Shown here one piece after another: positions 51,800-62,218 of a stretch of DNA of 64,000 nucleotides (position 1 is its first letter; every line of letters starts with the position of its first letter). Made by a program: the position numbers and the translations under genes. Origin of the DNA: Echinarachnius parma (Eukaryota > Echinodermata > Echinoidea > Clypeasteroida > Echinarachniidae). Location of the stretch: assembly GCA_037951105.1 (NCBI GenBank), contig JBAMJV010003334.1, positions 40,549-104,548 on the forward strand, given 5' to 3'. Below the pieces are notes generated by a model, which worked only from the letters and a program-made list of their open reading frames with translations, did no database searches and had not been told where the DNA came from.

Positions 51800-53235
51800 T
51801 ATATGGGCGATTCCACGACGTAAGGGACATGGATGCCAACAATTCAAAATTATATATAGCTCAAATAACTCATATTTTTAAATAATACATGTGTTTAAGT
51901 TTTAGGAACCATCATTTTTAACAAATATATATACATACTGTATGTACAAAATTTGGTGATGAGAAAGATAAATTCACGTACGATTTGCTGAAAAATATTG
52001 ACAAATATTGCTGGTTCGATTAATGAATTTGACAAAAATCTTGATAACATCAGTTTCCATAATGTATGTAACGTCAGTTACCAAAAACAAGGGTTTTTTT
52101 CAATTTATTCAACAGAGAAGGTGATATATGGGATGCTACTTGAGATAATCACACGAGTTACCAGAGGACTAGCCCCCTTCTGTAACTTTCGCTACATTTA
52201 GTAGACGTGTGGCCTAGGGCTATTATAACGAAGATAGGCGCCGCCTTATGTGCCAACATTGGTACGGGAAAGACTTTAACTACTTGAGATTTGTAATCTT
52301 TGACCAACTCTATTTCTCTCAATACAAACAAATTTGGGATGCCCACATACCATTGGTAAGAATTTGCTCTTCAAAGTGTGTAACGTCAGTTACCATGATT
52401 TAACATCATTTACCATAATCCCAGCTAGCCACCTGACGATGGGCCGATGTCGGAATTTGGTTGCCGGATGTCGGCATATCGCCGTTGGCTCGAGGTTAAA
52501 ATGTCCGCCAGCCCAACATCGTCACGACGTCATTTTTGTGATATATTGGCATAAGGTCATTTTCCGACAATGGCCCAACATCATGTCATGAGATGATGTT
52601 GGGCCATTGTCGGAAAATGACGTTATGCCAATATATCACAAAAATGACGTCGTGACGATGTTGGGCTGGCGGACATTTTAACCTCGAGCCAACGGCGATA
52701 TGCCGACATCCGGCAACCAAATTCCGACATTGGCCCAACATCAGGTGGCTAGCTGGGATGTAACATGATTTACCAAGGGAACAATGATAATTGACAGATT
52801 CATAAACCTTCAGGAGGCACTAGCTAAATTGTTTAAGCCAGTTATTATCATTACAAGTTAAATTTTCCTTTGTTTCTCTATAAGTTTTATCTCCCAGTAA
52901 GTGCAAATAGGGTTGAAAGTCCTTCATTGATCTGCATTTGTTAATGAAGTGGTGTAAAGAAGGCAAAATCCTATCTTTATTTCAGTGAAAGGGCAAAGGG
53001 GCTTACCCCTTAGATCCCTACACCCCATATCCATTCCAAATCATTGATAAATCACTGTTTTGAATCTTTTGCTAAGTTAGTATAAGTATTAAACATGTGA
53101 TTGGTATAGTATGATTCATGAGGAATCAAAAGAATTGTTCTACAACCTAAACCTAATTTACATGTGTTATGTCAGTTACCACCCATATGTTAAGTACATG
53201 TTTAACGTCAATTATCCCCATAGGTCCCGATTTCC
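51800..53235. repeat. Dispersed repeat with recurring GTAACGTCAGTTACC motif, copy 1
   Basis: The near-palindrome GTAACGTCAGTTACC occurs at 52068-52082 and 52380-52394. Variants occur near 52044 (TAACATCAGTTTCC), 52401, 52761, 53167 and 53202. A related segment at 62770-63045 has the same motif and order. No coding domain is visible, so the function is unknown. Confidence 0.5.
52420..52757. mobile_element. 338-bp near-perfect palindromic MITE
   Basis: Begins CCCAGCTAGCCACCTGA and ends with its complement TCAGGTGGCTAGCTGGG. The two arms of about 165 bp match almost base for base around a centre near CATGTCATGAG. The flanking dinucleotide AT on both sides may be the target duplication. It is inserted within a copy of the TAACGTCAGTTACC-bearing repeat. 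The high arm identity suggests recent origin or arm conversion. Confidence 0.88.
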
Positions 53236-53288
53236 TATTGTTTGATCTTTTGCTAGATTGACATCAGTATTAGACATTTCACTAGTGT

Positions 53289-53352
53289 ACAACTAACGAA
53301 TGGGCTTCTTGTGATAGATTGCCTATCACAATCAAGCACATTCGTTAGTTGT
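53289..53352. ncRNA. MicroRNA-like 64-nt hairpin (candidate)
   Basis: ACAACTAACGAATG pairs perfectly with CATTCGTTAGTTGT. After a small internal mismatch, GCTT pairs with AAGC and TTGTGATAG pairs with CTATCACAA around an ATTGC loop. The 5' arm is 29 nt and the 3' arm about 30 nt, the size and bulge pattern of an animal pre-miRNA. The arms do not extend beyond 64 nt, unlike the MITEs nearby. No known miRNA was recognised, and a short MITE remnant is the main alternative. Either strand could be transcribed. Confidence 0.35.
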
Positions 53353-54477
53353 TTTATATCACTCATCAAAATCAGTGATTGTGTTCAGCTATAGCAATAT
53401 AAGTGAAAATCTCTTTAATATTTCATAAAATCGCTTGTAAATTTTGATATAAAAATCAATCGACATTAATGAAGCCAGTATGAGCCTCCAGAACCACGGC
53501 GCATCTAATACGCTTAAAGTCATTGTTATTTTGCACATACAATCACAAAGACGCAAAACTGAGTGCGCACCAATGCGCTGGCAGTTGCGCACATACGCGA
53601 TGAATGCGTGCTAGCCAGGGGGGTGTCACTGCTGCCAGAGTGCAGCGATTTTTGCTCACCGGAAGAGCCCACAACTGGTTGCATAATGGGCTACTTGGGA
53701 ACTACAGTTAACCAATCACAGAGTAGTTCAAACGCGTCGTCACGGGATCGAGGTCAATAAAACAAGTTCATATGCATACGTCACAATGGCTCCCATTGTT
53801 CTCATAAGCGTGATGAAATCTAGGACAGTGCGCAGGAAAATAGGCGCGATAGTCTACGCACTGCATAGGCATGATGATTGGTCCAGTATTTCTAGGTCAC
53901 TACGCGATGACGTAGAGAAGTGGGCTGCGGGAGCTTCAAAAATCGGTTCACTCCGCCATGTTGCCCATGTACAAAGTCTATGGGACAAGTGACTTGCGCG
54001 CGTTAAGTGAGCCTTCTAGTTATAACGGGTTGGTTTGTTTATTCATACTTATATGGTGCTAGCCAGGGGGATCAAACTGCGCGCTAATCTGGGAAACTTC
54101 ATGGACTGGCTAACATGGAATGCTGGGATACGTTCTACGTCACTAATGTATGCATTTATTGTAATGTTATTCAAACGTCATCGCGCGATTGCCATGTAAG
54201 GCCAAACTGTGCCTATATTTGGAATCATCTTGAATATTTGATTTGACCTCTTTATATTGACGTCACTTGCAGCTTGAAGTTTATTGTTTCAACTTTGACA
54301 CGGAGATTTCGTGACGATGGATATCTAAAGAAGTGAAAAATTACTCTCAAGCATAATTATTCGGTAAGTAGCTTCGTATTCATTCCATTATTTTCAAAAT
54401 TAATATTCTCAGCGTTCTTTCTCATGTTCAGATTTTCTCTCAAATGCATTATTTTTGTAACAAGATTCATACATTAA
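53353..54477. other. Stretch without a recognised gene; possible 5' exon end at 54363
   Basis: A moderately GC-rich patch (53560-54000) with GTGCTAGCCAGGGGG repeated at about 53607 and 54055. Short plus-strand frames exist, but none shows a family signature. A strong donor, TCG|GTAAGTAGC, occurs at 54363/54364 and could end a non-coding first exon of a plus-strand transcript. Confidence 0.3.
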
Positions 54478-55037
54478 AGGGGTATTCCGGGCCTGATAAA
54501 ACCATTCGTTATTTGAATAAGCAGAATAAGAGGCATAATTGGTGAAAATTTGATCAAAATCAGACAAGAAACACAGGAGTTATACCTATTTGAACATCAT
54601 GTAGTAATAAGCGATCGTTTCAAAATTGCCGCCATATGCAACATCATTGACGAGCAACTCGCCATGGCTTTAGTACACGAAAATACACTTATTTCTCATT
54701 TTCGCTGCTAAAAATTAATTTTTCTCTGCTTGTTTTCACGAATTCATAGAAGAATATCGATGGGCCAACCTCTTTGGAATTTGTAAGCTCATAAATTTGC
54801 TTTGTTATTAAGAAAATTTAAATTTTGTGAAATTTCCATGTAGAAGTCAAAATGGCTGCAGCTCGCAAGTGACGTCACGATCGATAGCAATTGCGAACAA
54901 TACTAAAAATCGGAGCAAAGTTCATCCTGTCATAACTTTTTTATTGCTCTACCGTTTTGGCTCAGATTTTCGATCATGATTCTTCATATTCACTTCATTT
55001 TATAGCAAACATCACATTTCTGGGGTGGAATTCCCCT
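54478..55037. mobile_element. 560-bp TTAA-flanked non-autonomous element
   Basis: Begins AGGGGTATTCCGGGCC and ends GGGGTGGAATTCCCCT, with TTAA on both sides (54474-54477 and 55038-55041). The inverted repeats are short. No transposase frame is present. Same target preference as the elements at 46520 and 49170. Confidence 0.8.
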
Positions 55038-55497
55038 TTAAGGACTAACCCCACATCGTTCGCGACAAGTTTCTGTGGGTTAAGACGGAGTCCTTGTCAA
55101 CAGTGTTTACCGCCCGGAGCTCCCCGTCCCACTCGATCTAAATATACGGTACATCTGCAGTAGACGTGTAAGGGCTTTGCCTTTAATTGGGTCCGGGCTG
55201 GGTCCCTGGTGCTGGTTATTAATTTATAGGCCAGTTGACTGCGTCTTAAAAATCATATTATTTGCATATTTTAACTACCTAAATCAAATTCCTAAATTCC
55301 ACATGTGATACAACAACAATATAGATTTCTACAGCATTTCTAGACTTAGATAATGAGAAAGAATCAATTCAAATTCAAGCGTTCAACTTCAACCCTGTCT
55401 ACGTCTCTGTGTCAGAAATAGGTACAGACTTAAACAAAATTAAATTTAAACATCAGTGTTGTGTGGCGCCGTGCTTCACAAGTCAAGGCGCCTAGCT

Positions 55498-57393
55498 CGT
55501 AGATGATCACAATATAAGCAGCGAGCCTTGGCCTAGCTTAGCTAGGCTAGGCCTAGGCCTAGCCCTGGCCTAGCAGTAGCACTAGCACTAACAGCGCTTA
55601 TTAAGTTAACTACTAAAATAAACAACTTGGACTGGGTTAACTAAGTCTAGACTAAGTAAAACTAAAAGCTATACTTGTCAAACAATGAATGCATGATTAA
55701 AAGTAATAAAGTGAATACTTTTAATTAATTGTTCTTCTATTTTTTAAACAAGCCATGACCATTTTTAAAAATTTATAATGCCAATTATAAAATTATGCAT
55801 CAAAATCTACCTTGAGAGTGAGTTAAACATTTGTTAATTATTGTTCATGAATGTTCTGGTATATATATTTTTGTTTAATGTGATTTATTTCTATGAAATG
55901 GATTTGACTTTTCATGACCCAGTCTTCAATTCTTGGGTCTTTGCTAAAAATAGTAAAATTTAATTTCACTATGAAAAAATTGTCTAAAACCAAAGTATGA
56001 AAATGTTGACTTGTGCATGTGCCTCAATTATACAAAACTGCACCATTTTGAATTGTATTTCCATTATTAACAGTCACATTCATTTCCTTTAAAACTGGAT
56101 CTGTTTTATGTAATTGTACACTTTGTGTTGATTCATTGTTTCTTCTTATTTTAACAGTGCGCCCCTGAAGCTGTGGTGTTCGACAGTTCTACATCAGTGC
56201 TTACAAATTAACAACGGGGATAACTCTTACTACTTCTACCAGGACTACCCACGTTCATCTTTTCTTGCGAAAAAACTATTGAGCAGTTCAAGAATGATAA
56301 ATAGGTAAGTCTCCGGATAAGAGAACAGACTTTTAACTAGATGTTGCAGTGGGTGCACAGCCATGACCTATAGTTTGAAGAAGGACCTAGGCTTGGTACT
56401 AGTAGACAGATTCGATAAACTTAAATAATTAAGTTACACAATTTATCCTAATTAGTAAGGAATCTAGTAGTTCTAAACCTAAGTGTGATTCATTTGAACA
56501 TTGTAGCTCAGTTTACAGTAAAAAAACAGTTATCACAACATAAGCAACAAGCCTTGGCCTAGCCTAGTCTAGGCCTAGGCCTAGCCCTGGCCTAGCACTA
56601 GCAGCGTCTACTACAAAATCAACAACTTGGACTGAGCTAACTAAGACTAAGTCAAAATAAAAGCGATACTGGTCAAAAAATGAATGCATGATTAAAAGGA
56701 ATAAAGGGAATACTTTGAATTTAATTGTTCTATTTTTTAAACTAGCCATGTCTTGAATTTATGTTGCCAATTATAAAATGATGTAGACCTATCCAAATTT
56801 ACCTGAGAGTGAGAGTTACAAATTTAGTAATTCTTGTTCATGGATGTTCTGGTATATATGTAAAGAAATGTGATTTATTTCTATGAAATGGATTTGACTT
56901 TCATGACATACAAAAGTATGAACCTGAGCTGAGCAGCATATGTTGTGTGCCTCAATTAGCAGTCACATTCATTTCTAGATCTGTTTTATTTAATTGTACA
57001 CTTTGTGTTGATTCATTGTTTCTTCTTTTTTTAACAGTGCGCCCCTGATGCTGTGGTCTGCACTGGTGTTCGACAGTATTCATCATCAGCAATACAAATC
57101 TACAATGGAGATAACTCTACTACTTCATACACTACCAGGACTACCCACTCTCTTTTTTTCATGCGAAGTAATATTGAGCAGTTCAGGAATAAATAAGAAT
57201 AAAGTCTCCAGATAGAGAACTGATTTTTAAAGTGTTGCAGTGGGTGCATAGCCATGATGGAGTACAGTTTGAAGAAGGACCTATGCAGTAGACAGGCTCG
57301 ATAAACTTAAATAAGTCAGTCAGTCACACAATTTATCCTAATTAGTAAGGAATCTACTAAGTGTGATTCATGTGAACATTGTAGCTCTTTACG
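55498..57393 (+). repeat. Direct tandem duplication of an about 1-kb unit with an exon-like core
   Basis: Copy 1 spans about 55498-56515 and copy 2 about 56528-57393. Both contain a GGCCTAGGCCTAGCCCTGGC tract, ATGAATGCATGATTAAAAG, a polypyrimidine tract with TTTTAACAG, the exon-like core starting TGCGCCCCTGA, and ATAAACTTAAATAA before AATTTATCCTAATTAG. Copy 2 is shorter by internal deletions. It may be a duplicated non-coding exon or part of a transposable element. Confidence 0.8.
56158..56304 (+). other. Candidate exon in duplication copy 1
   Basis: 147 nt lie between a good acceptor (TTCTTCTTATTTTAACAG) and a strong donor (AG|GTAAGTCTCC). One frame is open throughout. In copy 2 the matching exon (57038 to about 57200) is also open, but indels change the peptide and the donor has become AAAGTCTCC. 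This argues for a non-coding exon. The donor at 54363 could be its upstream partner. Confidence 0.35.
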
Positions 57394-58042
57394 CTATTAC
57401 CAGAGGACATGATGGACAGTGACAACTGATTCGAAATTCACACACTGATGAGTATTGCTCAGATGCAATGATGTACAATTATGTAGTAATGATCCATTGA
57501 CAAAACAATTACTTATATTACTGTCCTACTGGGTATTTATAAACAAAGATTAAAGCTAGGACAGCACTAGAATAAATCTTGCTTAGTATCCTCGTAATGT
57601 GTGAACATACAAGATGATTCTGAAAACAATTCACAGACAAATACCCCAGGACTGCCAGCACACTCAATTAATGGTTTTGTATAGTTCAGAATTTCAGCTA
57701 CATCACCAACTACAATAAAGTAAAAGGATTGATATTGAAAGATTAATCCCTGTCAGCTTGTAGCTGCAAATTTGTGTGTTGAATAGAAGACATTATTAGA
57801 TAAGTTGTACTTATTTGCACCCTTTTAAATTAGATTCTGGAATATAATGTATATGAATACTGAATAGTGAAACCTCCTTGTGACGTGCACCGTATGCAGG
57901 CCGCATTTATGTTCTCATTGTGTCATTACAGGTTTATTGCTGTGTTGGGCGATTGAACTATAGTAAACTTCATAAAACCTGGTGGCAGCCTGGTCTTGAT
58001 CCTGCTCATAATAGTCTTATCTATCAGGTTATGTAAAGCAGC
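57394..58042. other. Intergenic stretch, nothing recognised
   Basis: AT-rich sequence with no long frame, RNA gene or terminal-repeat structure. Confidence 0.4.
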
Positions 58043-59518
58043 AATTTTTTTTGCTATAATCTTGGAAACAGTTTTTAATTTGTTCTAAATACATTACTGA
58101 TGCGAAAAAGTAATGTTTCCATTTTTTTTATTTTTGGTCCCAGGGTGCATTTTGGCGATTTTAAAGATAATTAGCTAATTTGCATATTTGTGAAATAAGG
58201 TCAGGGGTCATTTTCTATCTAGGAATAGTACAATATTGATAAAAACTATTATTCTAGGGTATTTTGAGGCAAGGATTCCATTTCCGGTGCTCGTTTGTAA
58301 GTGCTGTATGGGAAACACTCTGAAATCCAAGATGGCTTCCCCTAATTTGCATATTTATGAATATTATTGATTTTCAGTGGCTACAGCCCCTAATAAGCAA
58401 TAATTCCGGATTATTATTTGTCAGTTATGTTCTAAGTATGTATTTAAGATATCAAAGATGAGTTGCCATCATGGCAACCTCTAGCAATGCATATTATTTT
58501 CATAATTATGTATTTTACCTAATTTGCATATTCCCCCAAATCGAGTATATTAGGAACCCGGCAAGTAAAAAAGACGAGTAATACCACTTTTTCAAGGTTT
58601 TAGGGGGCAATGAATCCATTCATGATACTTATTTACCTGTATCCCCTCGGGAACCCACATAAATCCAAGATGGCCGCAATTGTCATTTTAAAGTAAATAA
58701 TGCTATTTGCCACTTAAATGTCATTTAATTTATAAAAGTATGATTTGCTTACTTTAAGCAAACAACTACATTGTGATTCAAGTATTCTAGTTGCTCATTC
58801 CAATAATTAAAAGTCAAAACATTATAATATCAATTTAATATAACCGAAATAATATAGTCGTGTATCATAACATGTGTAATTTAGGGAGCAGTCATCTTGG
58901 ATTTGAGATGAATGCCATGGTGATACAGGTAAATAAGTATCAAAATGGATCTGCTGCCCCCCAAAACCTTGGAAAAGTGGTATTATTTGTCTGATTTACT
59001 TGCCGGGTTCCCAATATACTCGATTTGGTGGAATATTGAAATTAGGTAAAATACATAATTATGCAAATAATATGCATTGCTAGAGGTTGCCACGATGGCA
59101 ACTCATCTTTGATATATTAAATACATACTTAGAACATAACTGACAAATAATAACCCGGAATTATTGCTTATTAGGGGCTGTAGCCACTGAAAATCAATAA
59201 TATTCATAAATATGCAAATTAGGGGAAGCCATCTTGGATTTCAGAGTGTTTCCCATACAGTACTTACAAACGAGCACCGGAAATGGAATCCTTGCTTCAA
59301 TATAACCTAGAATACTAGTTTGTATCAATATTGTACTATTCCTAGATAGAAAATGACCCCTGACCTTATTTCACAAATATGCAAATTAGCTAATTATCTT
59401 TAAAATCGCCAAAATGCACCCTGGGACCAAAAATAAAAAATGGAAACATCACTTTTTCTCATCAGTAATGTATTAAGACCAAATTAAAAAATGTTTCCAA
59501 ATTATAGCAAAAAAATTC
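58043..59518. mobile_element. 1.48-kb foldback element with about 700-bp arms
   Basis: The left arm (CAATTTTTTTTGCTATAAT, GTCCCAGGGTGCATTTTGGC, TAGCTAATTTGCATATTTGTG) is repeated inverted at 59340-59518. The complementarity continues inward, for example ATTCCATTTCCGGTGCTCG with CGAGCACCGGAAATGGAAT, and AAACCTTG..TCAAGGTTTT near 58595 and 58965. The centre is near 58780. Scattered mismatches point to an old insertion. There is no coding capacity and no clear target duplication. Confidence 0.82.
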
Positions 59519-60344
59519 ACAACATTTATTTATACTACATTAGGGTATATACTATAATGCCTTTCTCGGTCAGGTGCATTCTTCCACTGTAATGTATTAA
59601 TTGGATTGAACTCTTACTCAAATATTGTGTTATTATTTTGTGATGATTATATTATACAAATCTAGTCTCTGGAGTTCATGTTGTGCAATAATGATCAACA
59701 CATATTAAACACATATCATTGTATTCAATATTCATACTAATTGAGTGACATCGCAGTTAAATCAAATTTAAATTGAGCACAATTCGTTTTGTTTAAATTG
59801 ATATTCTGGGTAATTAACTATATTGTGTTCACTTTGCATTTTCGCCCATTACTTGGCCATGCAATGTCCATTTGACACACAAGTATACCCTGTGGACATA
59901 TGAGATAACAACAATATACATTGCATCAACCGTTCATCACTTTTGCACATGTCAACAAAGTTACTAGATCCCTTTAAGGTTGCGTTTATATTCTGTTTTT
60001 TATTTCTTTTATTATTTTCTGTACATTTTTACATGATTGAATTTTCATTTGTACAGGGTTTGATATTAAAATGCCTACATATGCACGGTTCTGTGCACTT
60101 ATTCCTCATTCAAAATCCTGGAAGAGTTATGTTGCTACGGTAACAATGATGATCTATGTAAATAAAACATATTTATTTATTTTAAATCGTGATGTCCAGA
60201 GCTTCTTTGAATGACTTGAAAGTTCTTAGTTGTCTGGGTTGTGTTCGATGACTGACTTGCATGTAATTGGGTGTTATTTACATGTGTGTAGAGGATAAAA
60301 AAGAGAAAAACAAAAATTATTTGTTATCCAATAGTGGTGAAATG
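59519..60344. other. Intergenic stretch, no gene recognised
   Basis: Contains a 66-codon plus-strand frame at 59943-60143 with a hydrophobic stretch but no signature or splice support. Otherwise AT-rich and featureless. Confidence 0.4.
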
Positions 60345-60706
60345 TGACGTCATCAAATTCTATTATTAGAATTTCTCAATTTGAACTTCATTTTCCGAAA
60401 GAACATAAAAAATAATGTCCAAATGTCCAAAATAAATTGAAAATGTTAAGTATTGGCTGAGATATGCCGATCCGAATGAATTTTAATTCAATGGGCAATC
60501 AGTGTTATACTGCTCTGGTTCATAAAGTTATGAACCAGAGCACTATAACACTGTTTGCCTATTGCAACAACAAACCATTCGAATGGGCATATCCCATGCC
60601 GTACTTTACATATTCAATTCATTTTCGACATTTGGACATTATTTGTTATGCTCTTTTGGAAAATTAAGTTAAAAGTGAGAAGAAAAAAAAATGTGGATGA
60701 CGTCAT
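60345..60706. mobile_element. About 360-bp palindromic MITE
   Basis: The outer ends TGACGTCATCA and TGATGACGTCA face each other. Inside, CATTATTTG with its partner, CATATGCCC-type arms (ATATGCCGATCCGAATG with CATTCGAATGGGCATAT) and CTCTGGTTCATAA with TTATGAACCAGAG form a long hairpin centred near 60529. No frame of note. Confidence 0.78.
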
Positions 60707-60760
60707 AGCTTCTGTACTCTATGGTCTGTAAACACTTGGTTGTCATGGTATCAAGACCTG

Positions 60761-62218
60761 GGGGTGTATTCTGAAAATGTAGCGGAGATAAAAATTGTAT
60801 CTCCCTAAAATAAAATCGCGCTAACATTTTTTTAAATCGGTATTCTGAAACAGATTTTAAGGAAATTTTAACGCTTATGCCAGTGCGTGTTGTAAATTAA
60901 AGCTACGCCCCTTGCTGCTCCTTTGACCAATGAAAATATCGCTTACATCGATATTTGTAATCATTTGCATATGATTTTAAGACCACGTAGGAATGACGCC
61001 GTGATTAAAATTTATATTGCAAGTTTATGCATACTATTTGTTTGAACGTAATCAAGATATAATAACCATAATGATAAAGTCGGACATGTGAAAAAGATTC
61101 GTGTGGTCTCAAAGATTCATGTTGGAATCGAGTTCGAGGCCGTTTTTGTTAATAAAGTATTATTACATGTATTTAATGGAAGTGTTTTTCAAGTTGTCTT
61201 GTCATTGTTTTTGTGTGGTTGTGTTGTCAGATAATTTGTATGAAAACTGATAACGAATTCATTTCCGATATGTTTATGGGGGAACGGTAAGATTGGTAAG
61301 ATTTGTAAGATTTGTAAGATTGTATTCACTTTATCGACCCCTTCCAGGGTATGAGAGTACAAACAATTAAAAAACAAAACATGCAACAACAATGTAACAT
61401 AAACATATCTACAAATTCAGCCTTTCTGGGCAATTTACTCTTCTGCCACTTCGTGTTAATATTGGTGCTCTATTTCTCATATCATTAACAAGACAATCCT
61501 CATCAGAATATGTTTGCAAGCTTAATTTTAACATAATAACTCTAACAAAAAATGCTAACTTCTTTAACTGGCAACGGTAACACTCATGACTTTCGAATCT
61601 GACTTACTTGTGTCCAAAATAAGCGCGTTTAATCTCATGCGCGCGCAAAGTTTGCTAAAAGCGCGCGATATCTACACCCGTTATGTAATCAATTAAACTA
61701 ATTTGGTTTATATTATGTTAAGTAATCAACTCAAATTATCACAATGGCGGCACATAGAGCGAACAACTTTACGGAGGATGAAACGATGATCACAGTGCAA
61801 GAAGCGACGAAGCGGAAATAAACGATAATCGGGAAGTTTAGCCCAACACTGACAAAGGGAACGAAAAGTACGGGCGGCCATGCGCGTGTTGATGCTCGTG
61901 GAGGATACGTGCTCCAAGAAGCGCTGCCATAGCTTACTTTTCGATTCAAGTCACGGAGATAAAACTGCTACTAAGTGATTTTAAATTCTGTTGTAAGTTT
62001 TATGTTAAAATTCTTTTCAGAATACCGATTTGCCTCATTTGCATAAAATTTGCATATCTTCCATGGCAACTACAATAAATTTTAGCGCTGGCTAAAAATT
62101 TGTAGTGACGTAGATAAAAAAAAAAATCGCACAGTTTCAGAATACCGATTTCCTAATTTTTTTTTAGTGACGTAGATACAATCAATTTTAGCTTAAAATC
62201 GTTTTCAGAATACACCCC
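60761..62218 (+). mobile_element. Degenerate Harbinger-type DNA transposon
   Basis: The ends GGGGTGTATTCTGAAAA and TTTTCAGAATACACCCC are inverted repeats flanked by CTG on both sides, a 3-bp target duplication as in PIF/Harbinger. Copies of the inner TTTCAGAATACCGATT motif recur at about 60830, 62016 and 62132, so the ends are internally reiterated. The interior carries the remains of a Myb-like gene (61744-61932) but no transposase DDE gene, so the element is an internally deleted copy. Confidence 0.8.
61744..61932 (+). pseudogene. Harbinger Myb/SANT-like DNA-binding protein remnant
   Basis: From the ATG at 61744 the frame reads MAAHRANNFTEDETMITVQE, then KRK and an in-frame TAA at 61819. 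It continues with IIGKFSPTLTKG to a TAG at 61930. The N-F-T-E-D-E...KRK...GKFSPTLT pattern is typical of the Myb/SANT-like accessory protein encoded by animal Harbinger transposons, which binds element ends and helps bring the transposase into the nucleus. The premature stop and the absence of the rest of the protein make it non-functional. It agrees with the element type deduced from the ends. Confidence 0.65.

Noticed and set aside
53786..53992. A 68-codon plus-strand frame
   Set aside because: Charged and open, but without a known motif. It lies in a region better explained as untranslated or repeat-derived sequence.
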